Assembly (NCBI RefSeq): GCF_003350505.1
Contig: NZ_QQAY01000011.1
Coordinates: forward strand, 1-64,000
Source of the DNA: Falsibacillus pallidus
GTDB lineage: Bacteria; Bacillota; Bacilli; Bacillales; DSM-25281
Direction: 5' to 3'
DNA length: 64,000 nt
Positions within the stretch are counted from its first letter, which is position 1, and each line of letters starts with the position of its first letter. This document shows, piece by piece, positions 22,044-30,833 of the stretch. Under the pieces are notes generated by a model that saw only the letters and a list, made by a program, of their open reading frames with translations, did no database searches and was not told the DNA's origin. The translations under genes and the position numbers were made by a program.

Positions 22044-22656
22044 GTTCAGCGTCCTGAGTCAATTTCATCTGGAACCAGCTTTGTTTCCGTTGATAGTGGA
22101 GACTAGCTTCATAAAGCCCCTCTGACATGGTGCGTGCCATTTTCAGCACAAGGTTGAGGCGCGTATTTTGCAGGACAAAAAACTCCATAAAGCCGCTGAC
22201 ATTGACGATGCCGGTGATATGCATATTCCCGACGGCCTGCAGCTCCTTATTGACGCCGGCACCGGGCTTCACCGGTCCATTGCCGACCTGGATGACGCCC
22301 ACACTTTTCATCCTGCCGAGGCAGGCGTCGATCCCGATAACAAAAGGGTTGGGATGCTTTTCTTCAATCATCGCAAGCTTTTCGGCAAGGTTGACGGCAT
22401 GTATGGGATCCTCCAGCGTTCCGTATACAAAGAAGTTAGCTGGATTTTTTTCTTCTAATAAAGTGCCGATGAGCGGACCTAATGAATCTCCAGTGGATCG
22501 ATCGGTCCCGATGCAGGCGACGACAATGGGCTGTGTACCGACAGATGGGAGAAGGGATACAATTTCCTCAGCCATGAGGCCGGAAGCGTGCTCCGCATCA
22601 TGGGCGATTCTTGCCGGATCTCCCTTTCGGTCGAAAAGACCTTTTTTCAGATTCAT
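22021..22656 (-). CDS. yyaC: Sporulation protein YyaC (GPR-related fold)
   Basis: YyaC belongs to a family related to the germination protease GPR and is expressed under sporulation control in B. subtilis; its role is unclear. The 211-residue protein shows PIVVACIGTDRSTGDSLGP and VIGIDACLGRMKSVGVIQV, the two best conserved segments. ATG at 22656 is preceded by AAGGAG with eight bases between. GTG at 22665 lies inside that site and is rejected. This gene near spo0J is the Bacillus arrangement and implies a spore former. Confidence 0.9.
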   Translation of the reverse strand: MNLKKGLFDRKGDPARIAHDAEHASGLMAEEIVSLLPSVGTQPIVVACIGTDRSTGDSLGPLIGTLLEEKNPANFFVYGTLEDPIHAVNLAEKLAMIEEKHPNPFVIGIDACLGRMKSVGVIQVGNGPVKPGAGVNKELQAVGNMHITGIVNVSGFMEFFVLQNTRLNLVLKMARTMSEGLYEASLHYQRKQSWFQMKLTQDAELKRTPFQ

Positions 22657-22922
22657 TGGCTCCACTCCTTAAAGATAGTAATATCAGTATACGGAAAAAT
22701 AAAAAGTTCTATACATAAACGGATGGGGATAGGGTAAAAATATGAAATTAAGGGGAAATGAAAATGAAAGAATAGGCCCATGTACTGCCCGAAAAATTAT
22801 ACTATTCTATCTATTCCCCAATTAGAGTTATTCCTACCAAAAAAAATGGAATGTTGTTAAAATAAATTAGAAATACGGAAGACTATCTCATTCTTTTAAA
22901 AAAGATTTGGCAGGTGAGTAAA

Positions 22923-23834
22923 ATGGAGAAGCAAATCAGCGGTCCACTGGATACGTTGTATAATAAAATCACGAATGAGGACTTATGGATATCGATTGGC
23001 GCGATAGCTATAAAAATCATTGCTATCCTCTTAATAGCAGGATTGATCATTAAGATCGGTAAAGTGGCAATACGAAATATCTTTAAAGTCCGTGCAAAAT
23101 CGCCGCTTCGTTTTACGGAACGAAGAGAAACTACTTTATTGAAATTATTGGAAAATGTCTTAGTGTATGTCGTATACTTTATTGCAGTCATCATGGTGCT
23201 GTCAGCCCTAACCATCAACGTTACAGGGCTTCTGGCAGGTGCCGGCATTGTCGGTCTTGCCATTGGTTTTGGTGCGCAGAACCTGGTGCGCGACATCATT
23301 ACAGGGTTTTTCATCATATTTGAAGACCAGTTTTCAGTAGGAGACTATGTAAGAATTGGAGCAACTGAGGGGACAGTAGAGGAAATCGGGCTCCGGACGA
23401 CGAAAATTAAAAGTTGGACGGGTGAATTGCATATTATTCCAAATGGGAACATTTCGGAAGTGACCAACTTTTCTCTTAATAACAGTGTAGCGGTAGTCGA
23501 TATTAATTTATCCTATGAAGAGAATATTGAAGAGGTAGAAAAGATCATCAATGATCTTCTGCTAAAGATGCCTCATAAATATGAAGAACTTGTGCAGCCG
23601 CCTGAGCTGTTAGGTGTACAGAATATGGCTGCTTCGCAGGTGACCGTACGAGTTGTAGCCGAGACCCTTCCGATGAAACATTGGTATATCGCCAGACAGC
23701 TTCGCAAAGAAATAAAATCTGTATTGGATGAACGCGGTGTAGACATCCCTTTCCCGAGAATGGTGCTCTACTCTCGCCAAGAAGAGGAAAAAGCAAAGCT
23801 TCCAAATATGAGACAAAGTGCTGAAGGTGAATAA
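22923..23834 (+). CDS. Small-conductance mechanosensitive channel, MscS family
   Basis: The 303-residue protein has an N-terminal segment around WISIGAIAIKIIAILLIAG, two further membrane helices, and the pore helix GLLAGAGIVGLAIGFGAQNLVRD, followed by the beta domain EDQFSVGDYVRIGATEGTVE. This is the MscS pattern: an osmotic safety valve in the plasma membrane. ATG at 22923 follows GGCAGGTG; GTG at 22914 is less likely. The next gene starts 13 bases later, suggesting one transcript. Confidence 0.93.
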   Translation: MEKQISGPLDTLYNKITNEDLWISIGAIAIKIIAILLIAGLIIKIGKVAIRNIFKVRAKSPLRFTERRETTLLKLLENVLVYVVYFIAVIMVLSALTINVTGLLAGAGIVGLAIGFGAQNLVRDIITGFFIIFEDQFSVGDYVRIGATEGTVEEIGLRTTKIKSWTGELHIIPNGNISEVTNFSLNNSVAVVDINLSYEENIEEVEKIINDLLLKMPHKYEELVQPPELLGVQNMAASQVTVRVVAETLPMKHWYIARQLRKEIKSVLDERGVDIPFPRMVLYSRQEEEKAKLPNMRQSAEGE

Positions 23835-23846
23835 GGGGGATACACG

Positions 23847-24047
23847 ATGGAACAAAACAAAGAGTTCGGGATTCATGATGTAGTAGAGATGAAGAAGCCT
23901 CATCCATGTGGCGTCAACCGCTGGAAGATCATACGGATGGGGATGGATATCCGCATTAAATGTGAAGGCTGCGACCATAGTGTCTTACTCCCCAGAAAAG
24001 AATTCACACGAAAAATGAAAAAGATTCTTGTGAAGCACGAAGAATAA
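23847..24047 (+). CDS. DUF951 family protein (YyzM type)
   Basis: A 66-residue protein with VVEMKKPHPCGVNRWKI and CEGCDHSVLLPRKEF. The cysteines in HPCG and CEGC suggest a small zinc or RNA-binding fold. DUF951 proteins sit between mscS and ychF in Bacillaceae and have no assigned function. A GGGGG site precedes ATG, and the gene is probably co-transcribed with the channel gene. Confidence 0.88.
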   Translation: MEQNKEFGIHDVVEMKKPHPCGVNRWKIIRMGMDIRIKCEGCDHSVLLPRKEFTRKMKKILVKHEE

Positions 24048-24048
24048 A

Positions 24049-24180
24049 GAAAAGCGGAAGCACCCCGAAAGCCCCGACCCGCATAAGACGGAACTCGAAG
24101 GAAATCCTGATTTCCGTAGAGTTATGGCTTATGACCTCGAGGGGCTGGGTGCTGCAGCTGGACAAAGAAAAGCGGAAGCG
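24049..24180. repeat. palindromic intergenic repeat, subtype A, copy 3 (inverted)
   Basis: Beginning GAAAAGCGGAAGCACCCCGA and ending GGACAAAGAAAAGCGGAAGCG, this is the reverse complement of the elements at 12016 and 26891. The centre contains AAGGAAATCCTGATTTCC. It lies right after the DUF951 gene. The remaining bases to ychF hold one terminator and no other gene. Confidence 0.75.
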
Positions 24181-24214
24181 CCTGCAGATGAAACCTAAAT
24201 CTGCAGGCTTTTTT
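24180..24214 (+). terminator. terminator upstream of ychF
   Basis: A perfect stem GCCTGCAGAT / ATCTGCAGGC followed by six T residues. It presumably ends the mscS-DUF951 transcript and overlaps the last base of the adjacent repeat. Confidence 0.85.
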
Positions 24215-24376
24215 CATGAAGTTCTCAGGGAAGAAGGATTATCCACGTTGGAAAGCTTGTCTTTTCCGGGCATTATCCCTATAATTGGGAAGGGTTTATT
24301 GTTTTTTGCATCATTATAACTTTGGTAGAAATGATCGACTATAAATAGATGAATTTTTGAAGAGGAGTGACGTTTC

Positions 24377-25477
24377 ATGGCACTTACAGCAGGAATTGTA
24401 GGCTTACCGAACGTAGGAAAATCCACGTTGTTCAACGCGATAACAAAAGCAGGTGCAGAATCTGCCAACTATCCATTTTGTACGATCGATCCAAACGTAG
24501 GGATTGTAGAGGTTCCAGACCATCGTCTGGTCAAGCTGACTGAATTGGTTCAGCCGAAAAAAGTAGTTCCGACTGCTTTTGAATTTACGGATATTGCCGG
24601 AATTGTAAAAGGAGCGAGCAAAGGGGAAGGATTGGGAAATAAATTCTTATCCCATATTCGCCAAGTAGACGCAATCTGCCAAGTGGTCCGCTGCTTTGCA
24701 GATGATAATATCACGCACGTTTCCGGTAAGGTCGATCCGATTGACGATATCGAAACAATCAACTTGGAATTGATCCTTGCTGACTTGGAATCTGTCGATA
24801 AGCGCTTAAGCCGTGTTGAAAAGCTTGCGAAGCAAAAGGATAAAGAAGCTTTGGCTGAACAGGAAGTGCTTGTGAAAATCAAGGAAGCACTGGAAAACGA
24901 AAAGCCTGCCCGCACGGTTGAATTCTCTGACGATCAGATGAAAACAGTAAAAGGCCTTCACCTACTTACAACAAAACCGGTTCTTTATGTAGCGAATGTT
25001 GGAGAAGATGAAATTGCGGACCCTTCAAACAACGAATATGTTCAGAAAGTACGCGAATTCGCTGCAAATGATAATGCGGAAGTGATTGTCGTCTGTGCAA
25101 AAATCGAAGAAGAAATCGCCGAATTGGACGAAGATGAAAAAGCGATGTTCCTTCAAGAGCTTGGCATTGAAGAGTCCGGCCTTGATCAGTTGATTCGTGC
25201 CGCTTACAACCTTCTTGGATTGGCTACTTACTTCACTGCCGGCGTCCAGGAAGTTCGTGCATGGACATTCCGTCTTGGCATGAAGGCGCCAGAATGTGCA
25301 GGAGTCATCCATACAGACTTCGAACGCGGATTCATCCGTGCCGAAACGGTTTCCTATGATGATTTGATGGCAGGCGGAAGCATGACAGCGGCCAAAGAAG
25401 CAGGGAAAGTAAGACTGGAAGGAAAAGAATATCTCGTTAAAGACGGAGATGTCATTCACTTCCGTTTCAACGTATAA
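24377..25477 (+). CDS. ychF: Redox-regulated ATPase YchF
   Basis: YchF is an Obg-family P-loop protein that prefers ATP, binds ribosomes and affects stress responses. The 366-residue protein has GLPNVGKSTLFNAITKAG near residue 8, DIAGIVKGASKGEGLGNKFL (switch II), a coiled coil, and a C-terminal TGS domain ending VKDGDVIHFRFNV. An AGAGGAG site precedes ATG. It is the yyaF position of B. subtilis, upstream of rpsF. Confidence 0.97.
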   Translation: MALTAGIVGLPNVGKSTLFNAITKAGAESANYPFCTIDPNVGIVEVPDHRLVKLTELVQPKKVVPTAFEFTDIAGIVKGASKGEGLGNKFLSHIRQVDAICQVVRCFADDNITHVSGKVDPIDDIETINLELILADLESVDKRLSRVEKLAKQKDKEALAEQEVLVKIKEALENEKPARTVEFSDDQMKTVKGLHLLTTKPVLYVANVGEDEIADPSNNEYVQKVREFAANDNAEVIVVCAKIEEEIAELDEDEKAMFLQELGIEESGLDQLIRAAYNLLGLATYFTAGVQEVRAWTFRLGMKAPECAGVIHTDFERGFIRAETVSYDDLMAGGSMTAAKEAGKVRLEGKEYLVKDGDVIHFRFNV

Positions 25478-25485
25478 TTTATCCT

Positions 25486-25516
25486 AAGCTGCCTGGAGTT
25501 TTCTCGGGCAGCTTTT
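25486..25516 (+). terminator. terminator after ychF
   Basis: The stem AAGCTGCC / GGCAGCTT followed by TTGCTTT lies nine bases after the ychF stop. Confidence 0.75.
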
Positions 25517-25598
25517 GCTTTAGATTGGAATTAGAGATTATATTGCATAACCCGGGTGATTCTGATATAATTACAACTTGTGAGTAATAATTATATTG

Positions 25599-25639
25599 CT
25601 CCTTGCCCTTTCAAAAGGGCCGCATAGTCCATAAGGAGG
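25599..25639 (+). ncRNA. rpsF leader, S6:S18-type autoregulatory structure
   Basis: An outer stem pairs CTCCTT (25599-25604) with AAGGAG (25633-25638), which is the rpsF ribosome-binding site. An inner hairpin GCCCTTT/AAAGGGC carries a CCGCATAGTCC single-stranded side. This matches the layout of the S6:S18 leader in which the protein complex represses its own operon. The pairing is visible; binding is inferred from the family. Confidence 0.65.
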
Positions 25640-25649
25640 TGACATACTG

Positions 25650-25937
25650 ATGAAAAAGTACGAAATAATGTACATTATCCGCCCAAGTGTTGATGAAGAA
25701 GCAAAGAAGGCAGTTGTTGAGCGTTTCTCTACCATCCTAACTTCAAACGGCGCGGAAATCATCGAGTCAAAAGATTGGGGTAAGCGTCGTCTTGCATACG
25801 AGATTAACGACTTCCGTGATGGTTTCTACCAAATCGTAAACGTTAATTCTGGTACAGAAGCGGTTCAAGAATTCGACCGTCTTGCTAAGATCAGCGACGA
25901 TATTATCCGTCATATCGTAGTTAAGAACGAACAATAA
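25650..25937 (+). CDS. rpsF: 30S ribosomal protein S6
   Basis: The 95-residue protein begins [20 protein letters not shown], contains [18 protein letters not shown], and ends RHIVVKNEQ, all typical of S6. S6 pairs with S18 in the small subunit platform. The gene opens the conserved rpsF-ssb-rpsR operon, with an AAGGAGGTG site sequestered by the leader hairpin. Confidence 0.98.
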   Translation: MKKYEIMYIIRPSVDEEAKKAVVERFSTILTSNGAEIIESKDWGKRRLAYEINDFRDGFYQIVNVNSGTEAVQEFDRLAKISDDIIRHIVVKNEQ

Positions 25938-26018
25938 TTAAACGTATTTTTATAAATACTTCTAAAAAATTGTTTCCATAACCGAGACAGCTATTTTGGG
26001 AGAAAGGGGTTGATTCTG

Positions 26019-26543
26019 ATGATGAACCGTGTCATTTTAGTCGGAAGGCTAACAAAAGATCCTGAGCTTCGCTACACACCAAGTGGCGTAGCCGTTGCAA
26101 CATTTACATTAGCCGTGAATCGTTCTTTTACGAATCAGCAAGGCGAACGGGAAGCGGATTTCATTAACTGTGTAATCTGGCGCCGTCCTGCAGAGAACGT
26201 GGCGAATTTCTTAAAGAAAGGAAGCCTCGCAGGTGTAGATGGCAGGATTCAGACTCGAAATTATGAAGGACAGGATGGACGCAAAGTCTACGTCACGGAA
26301 GTGATGGCAGAAAGCGTACAATTCCTTGAGCCAAAGAATGCCAATAATCAAGATCGCGGGAACGCAAGCTCTAGCGGCGGCGGAAACCAGCGCAATCAAG
26401 ACTATCCATTCAATCAAAACCAAAATCAGAATCAGAATCAACGCAGCAATAACAATAACCAAGGCTATACTCGTTTAGATGAAGATCCGTTTGCAAACGA
26501 TGGACAACCTATCGATATTTCGGACGACGATCTACCATTCTAA
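26019..26543 (+). CDS. ssb: Single-stranded DNA-binding protein
   Basis: SSB coats single-stranded DNA during replication and repair. The OB fold starts [21 protein letters not shown] and includes [22 protein letters not shown] Gln/Asn-rich linker of about 50 residues, partly repeated as QNQNQNQ, leads to the acidic tip ISDDDLPF that recruits partner proteins. Tandem ATGs at 26019 and 26022 are both usable starts. Product about 174 residues. Confidence 0.97.
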   Translation: MMNRVILVGRLTKDPELRYTPSGVAVATFTLAVNRSFTNQQGEREADFINCVIWRRPAENVANFLKKGSLAGVDGRIQTRNYEGQDGRKVYVTEVMAESVQFLEPKNANNQDRGNASSSGGGNQRNQDYPFNQNQNQNQNQRSNNNNQGYTRLDEDPFANDGQPIDISDDDLPF

Positions 26544-26578
26544 AACGTATCCCATTGGAAGAAAAGGAGTGAAATCAA

Positions 26579-26815
26579 ATGGCAGGTGGACGCAGAGGCG
26601 GACGTAAGCGTAAAAAGGTGTGTTTCTTTACATCTAACGGTATTACACACATCGATTACAAAGACGTCGATTTATTGAAAAAATTCATCTCTGAACGCGG
26701 GAAGATTCTTCCTCGTCGTGTAACTGGTACTAGCGCTAAATACCAACGTAAATTAACGATTGCTATCAAACGCTCACGTACTATGGCATTACTACCATAC
26801 GTATCTGGTGAATAA
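26579..26815 (+). CDS. rpsR: 30S ribosomal protein S18
   Basis: The 78-residue basic protein has [20 protein letters not shown] and [20 protein letters not shown], diagnostic for S18. It ends the rpsF-ssb-rpsR operon, 35 bases after ssb. Confidence 0.98.
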   Translation: MAGGRRGGRKRKKVCFFTSNGITHIDYKDVDLLKKFISERGKILPRRVTGTSAKYQRKLTIAIKRSRTMALLPYVSGE

Positions 26816-26827
26816 TGATCGGATAAG

Positions 26828-26857
26828 GCAGCGAGTTTAACTCGCTGTCTTTTTTTA
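26828..26857 (+). terminator. terminator after rpsR
   Basis: The stem GCAGCGAG / CTCGCTGT followed by eight T residues lies just after rpsR. Confidence 0.85.
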
Positions 26858-26890
26858 TAGCTAAGTAAGGATAAAATCGGAGTGTAAATC

Positions 26891-27006
26891 TGTCCAGTTC
26901 CAGCTCCTAGCCCCTCGAGGTCATAAGCCGTACCTCTACGGAAATCAGGATTTCCTTCGAGTTTCGTCTTATGCGGGTCGGGCTGACCAAGGCGCTTGCG
27001 CTTTTC
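26891..27006. repeat. palindromic intergenic repeat, subtype A, copy 2
   Basis: Nearly identical to the element at 12016-12131: TGTCCAGTTCCAGCTCCTAG at the left, CCTCTACGGAAATCAGGATT in the middle and GGCGCTTGCGCTTTTCT at the right. It lies in the rpsR-yybS gap. Confidence 0.75.
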
Positions 27007-27109
27007 TAATTGCCTGTCACCTAAGGTAAACTCATAGCGGAAAGTTGAATCGGGGACCTCCAGCGGATAGAATAGAGGTATGGATTTTTTACGGAATAGG
27101 AGTGAAGCT

Positions 27110-28036
27110 GTGAATCAAGCGCGGCAATTAACGCAAGGGGCGCTGATGCTTGCGGTTTATCTGGTTTTATTGTTGATTACCATTTATGTACCGCTGCTGT
27201 CTTTGGTCGCCAACTTATTTTTAATATTCCCATTTCTATATTATAGTGCTAAGCACCCTGCTAAGTTTTCATTCGTCCTGTTTATCGGGGCACTTATCCT
27301 GTCTGCTGTCGTCGGTACGGTGATGAATCTGCCTTTGACGATCATGTACGGGACAACAGGGATAGCAATGGGGTTGTGCATCAGATATAAGAAAAGCAAG
27401 TTATTTACATACGCAGTTTCAAGCTTCGTTTTCTTAATCAATTTAATTGTGCAGTATGCAGTTGCAGCTGTTATATTCAATATGAAGTTCATTGACGATA
27501 TGCTCAAGCAGGTCCAAACTTCCATCAATCAGTCTGTTGACTTGATGGAGAAATTTGGGCAGACAGTGGATCCGCGGGTGACGTCGCAGCTTGATGCGAT
27601 GGCAGGTCTGGTTAAAACGTTGATGCCGTCTTTATTCGTGATGGGTTCGTTTTTACTGGTCGTCCTCCTCATGGCCGTCAATTTTCCATTGGCCAGAAGG
27701 TTCCACGTCGATGTCCCGGTCTTCAAGCCTTTTCGACAAATGCAACTACCGAAAAGCTTATTATGGTATTATTTAATTACTATTGTCATAAGCCTTTTGG
27801 TTGGAAAAACAGAGTCAGGGTTTGCCCATTCTGCCTTGCTGAACGTCTCGTTTATGCTGCTGACGCTATTTTACCTCCAAGGGTTGTCGTTCATTTACTT
27901 CATTTGCCATAATAAAAATGTACCAAATGCAGTGGCTGTGATCCTGACGATCATTACGTTCCAAATGCTTTCCCTGGTATCGATTTTAGGCATGCTGGAT
28001 CTGGGATTTGCAATGCGCCAAAGATTCCAGCGATAA
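27110..28036 (+). CDS. yybS: DUF2232 membrane protein YybS
   Basis: A 308-residue membrane protein with about eight hydrophobic segments, starting VNQARQLTQGALMLAVYLVL. YybS-family proteins (DUF2232) resemble the substrate-binding subunits of ECF-type transporters, but no substrate is known. GTG at 27110 has AGGAG seven bases upstream; ATG at 27080 is only a few bases from its AGAGG and is less likely. It lies 39 bases before gdpP, the standard yybS-gdpP-rplI-dnaC order. Confidence 0.88.
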   Translation: MNQARQLTQGALMLAVYLVLLLITIYVPLLSLVANLFLIFPFLYYSAKHPAKFSFVLFIGALILSAVVGTVMNLPLTIMYGTTGIAMGLCIRYKKSKLFTYAVSSFVFLINLIVQYAVAAVIFNMKFIDDMLKQVQTSINQSVDLMEKFGQTVDPRVTSQLDAMAGLVKTLMPSLFVMGSFLLVVLLMAVNFPLARRFHVDVPVFKPFRQMQLPKSLLWYYLITIVISLLVGKTESGFAHSALLNVSFMLLTLFYLQGLSFIYFICHNKNVPNAVAVILTIITFQMLSLVSILGMLDLGFAMRQRFQR

Positions 28037-28075
28037 GCAAAACGGCGTCAATTTCAAGTTTTAGGAGCTGAAATC

Positions 28076-30049
28076 ATGCCTTCTTATTATAAAAAGCGGA
28101 TGCTTCGTTTTCCGCTGTATGGATTGATGGCCATTTCTCTGGCCTTGATCGGCATTCTAGTCTTTTATAAGTGGTGGGTCAGCTTAATAGCGGTCCTCCT
28201 TTTCGGGGCTCTATTCTATCTGGTGCTGTACTTTGAACAGAGATCCCATGATGCGATAGAGGAATACATATCGACCCTTTCTTATCGGGTGAAGCGCGTC
28301 GGGGAAGAAGCTTTGATGGAAATGCCGATCGGGATCATGCTGTTCAATGATGACTACTACATTGAATGGACCAATCCTTATCTCGCTTCCTGCCTCAATG
28401 AAGATTCGCTTGTTGGGCGGTCTTTATATGATGTGGCAGAGGCGATCGTTCCGTTGATCAAACAAGAAGTGAATACGGAAACGATCATGATCAACGATAG
28501 AAAATACCGGGTGATTTTAAAAGCCGAAGAAAGACTTCTCTATTTCTTCGATGTGACCGAACAATCCGAAATCGAAAAAATGTATGAGGAAGAAAGAACG
28601 GTCATTGCGACAATCTTCCTCGATAACTATGATGACCTTACACAGGGCATGGACGATCAAATGCGAAGCAGCCTCAACAGCATGGTGACTTCGACTTTGA
28701 ACAAGTGGGCCAACGAATATGGAATCTACCTCAAAAGGGTTTCTTCCGATCGTTTCGTGGGCGTCATGAATGAGAAGATCCTTCAAGTCCTGGAAAAAGA
28801 TAAGTTTTCCATCCTGGATGATGTGAGGGAATTAACATCTAAACAAAACGTTCCATTAACCTTAAGTATCGGCGTAGGCGTGAGCGCGTCTTCTCTGCCT
28901 GAGCTCGGTGCACTTGCACAGTCGAGCCTCGATTTGGCGCTGGGACGAGGCGGCGATCAAGTCGCAATGAAACAGCCGAACGGAAAAGTAAAGTTCTACG
29001 GCGGCAAGACGAACCCTATGGAAAAGCGCACGAGAGTACGTGCCAGGGTTATTTCACTCGCATTGAAGGAATTGATCCTTGAAAGCGACAAAGTCATTGT
29101 CATGGGGCATAAGCACCCTGACATGGATGCTATCGGAGCTGCAATCGGCATCCAGAAAGTGGCGAAGATGAATCAGAAGGAAGGGTATATCGTCCTGGAC
29201 TTTTCCGATATTGATACAGGCGTCAAGCGGATGCTGCGTGAAATGAAGCAGCACCCCGATCTATATTCGCGGTTCATCACACCGGAGGAAGCTTTGGAAA
29301 TGGCAACCGAGGATACACTCCTTGTCATTGTGGACACTCATAAGCCAGCCCTTGTGATCGAGGAAAAGCTTGTGAACAAAGTGGAGAACAAAGTGGTTAT
29401 CGATCACCATCGACGTGGAGAGGACTTCATTCTGAATCCGCTTTTGGTTTACATGGAGCCTTACGCTTCATCCACTGCCGAGCTGGTTACCGAACTACTC
29501 GAATACCAGCCGAAGCATGAGAAAATCAACATGCTCGAAGCTACTGCCCTGTTGGCGGGAATCATCGTCGATACAAAGAGCTTCACACTCAGGACCGGGT
29601 CGAGGACATTCGATGCTGCCTCCTATCTGAAAGGCCAAGGAGCAGATACAGTCCTAGTCCAAAAATTCCTTAAGGAAGACGTGGACACCTATATCAAACG
29701 CTCAAAACTAATTGAATCCGTTAAGTTTTTCAAAGAAGGAATCGCCATAGCGAAAGGGAAGGAAGACGCGGTATATGATCCTGTTCTGATTGCCCAGGCC
29801 GCTGATACCCTTCTGACGATGGATGAAGTGATCGCTTCATTCGTCATCTCCAATCGGGCTGATGGTGTTGTCGGAATCAGTGCAAGGTCACTGGGCGATA
29901 TCAATGTTCAAATCATCATGGAAAAGCTTGAAGGCGGAGGACATTTGACAAATGCAGCTACACAATTGACAGACGTCTCGATTGAAGAGGCGGAAGAGCG
30001 ATTGAAGGAAGCTATTAATGAATATTTGGAAGGGAGAACGAAATCATGA
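28076..30049 (+). CDS. gdpP: Cyclic-di-AMP phosphodiesterase GdpP
   Basis: GdpP hydrolyses cyclic di-AMP and thereby affects potassium homeostasis and beta-lactam tolerance. The 657-residue protein has two N-terminal membrane helices, a PAS-like domain (residues about 80-155), a degenerate GGDEF domain, and a DHH/DHHA1 phosphodiesterase. That domain shows [15 protein letters not shown] and [11 protein letters not shown] and ends [12 protein letters not shown]. All visible catalytic Asp and His residues are intact. Its stop overlaps the rplI start (ATGA). Confidence 0.96.
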   Translation: MPSYYKKRMLRFPLYGLMAISLALIGILVFYKWWVSLIAVLLFGALFYLVLYFEQRSHDAIEEYISTLSYRVKRVGEEALMEMPIGIMLFNDDYYIEWTNPYLASCLNEDSLVGRSLYDVAEAIVPLIKQEVNTETIMINDRKYRVILKAEERLLYFFDVTEQSEIEKMYEEERTVIATIFLDNYDDLTQGMDDQMRSSLNSMVTSTLNKWANEYGIYLKRVSSDRFVGVMNEKILQVLEKDKFSILDDVRELTSKQNVPLTLSIGVGVSASSLPELGALAQSSLDLALGRGGDQVAMKQPNGKVKFYGGKTNPMEKRTRVRARVISLALKELILESDKVIVMGHKHPDMDAIGAAIGIQKVAKMNQKEGYIVLDFSDIDTGVKRMLREMKQHPDLYSRFITPEEALEMATEDTLLVIVDTHKPALVIEEKLVNKVENKVVIDHHRRGEDFILNPLLVYMEPYASSTAELVTELLEYQPKHEKINMLEATALLAGIIVDTKSFTLRTGSRTFDAASYLKGQGADTVLVQKFLKEDVDTYIKRSKLIESVKFFKEGIAIAKGKEDAVYDPVLIAQAADTLLTMDEVIASFVISNRADGVVGISARSLGDINVQIIMEKLEGGGHLTNAATQLTDVSIEEAEERLKEAINEYLEGRTKS

Positions 30050-30495
30050 AAGTAATATTCTTGCAGGATGTTAAAGGAAAAGGAAAAAAAGGCGAAATTA
30101 AAAATGTAGCAGATGGCTACGCGCATAACTTCCTTATTAAAAATAACTTAGCAGTTGAAGCAACATCAGGAAATCAAAAAGCGCTGGATGCGCAGAAAAA
30201 TAAAGAAAAACAATTGGCAGCAGAAGAGCTTGAAGAAGCGAAAAAGCTGAAAGAAAAGCTGGAAAAAGTCACGGTTGAGCTTTCCGCTAAAAGTGGAGAA
30301 GGCGGCCGCCTGTTCGGCTCCATCACAAGCAAACAGATTGCTGAAGCATTGAAAAAAGCGAGTAATATCAAAATTGATAAGCGCAAAATTGAAATGGACG
30401 ATGCCATCCGCACGCTTGGCTACACAAAGGTTCCTGTGAAGCTGCATACAGAAGTGACGGCCACTTTGAATGTCCATGTTAAAGAGGAAAACTAA
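30046..30495 (+). CDS. rplI: 50S ribosomal protein L9
   Basis: The 149-residue protein starts [20 protein letters not shown] with the conserved [13 protein letters not shown], followed by the long connecting helix and C-terminal domain. It overlaps gdpP by four bases. A MITE has inserted immediately after its TAA stop, so the natural sequence downstream is displaced but the coding region is complete. Confidence 0.98.
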   Translation: MKVIFLQDVKGKGKKGEIKNVADGYAHNFLIKNNLAVEATSGNQKALDAQKNKEKQLAAEELEEAKKLKEKLEKVTVELSAKSGEGGRLFGSITSKQIAEALKKASNIKIDKRKIEMDDAIRTLGYTKVPVKLHTEVTATLNVHVKEEN

Positions 30496-30668
30496 GGCTC
30501 TTTCCTCAAAGTTTGTTGCTTTATGAATTAAAACAGGATAACTTATGCAATCTATGCAAAAAATTCAGCTCGAAAAGAGCCTGGATACTCCATACCAACG
30601 CATAAAACAGGTATTTTCACGTTAAAATCGGCTTTAAGATTTTAACAACGATGCTTACGAAAACAGCC
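30496..30668. mobile_element. MITE copy 1, 173 bp, 8-bp target duplication
   Basis: The element begins GGCTCTTTCCTCAAAGTTTG and ends ACGATGCTTACGAAAACAGCC, so its ends are imperfect inverted repeats of about 23 bases. It is flanked by the perfect direct repeat AAAACTAA (30488-30495 and 30669-30676), whose left copy includes the rplI stop codon. An internal inverted copy of the left end (GAAAAGAGCC) and a GTTAAAATC / GATTTTAAC hairpin make it highly structured. The GGCTCTTT ends and 8-bp duplication resemble the ISL3 family; no transposase is encoded. A second copy is at 37090-37261. Confidence 0.85.
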
Positions 30669-30726
30669 AAAACTAAAATTTCCAATTTCAGAAAAACAAC
30701 TTTCTGATACAATAGAATAAAAGAAG

Positions 30727-30790
30727 AAAATGTGATCAGGGAATAGAGTGTTCCAGGCTGCATATGCCTGGCTCTTGATCACATTTTTTA
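30727..30790 (+). terminator. terminator upstream of dnaC
   Basis: AAAATGTGATCA and TGATCACATTTT form a 12-base stem with a second internal hairpin (CCAGGC/GCCTGG), followed by a T run. It probably ends the yybS-gdpP-rplI transcript. Confidence 0.75.
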
Positions 30791-30833
30791 ATGGGATTTT
30801 ACTATTATCCTTCAAGAGAAGGAGGTTATAAAT

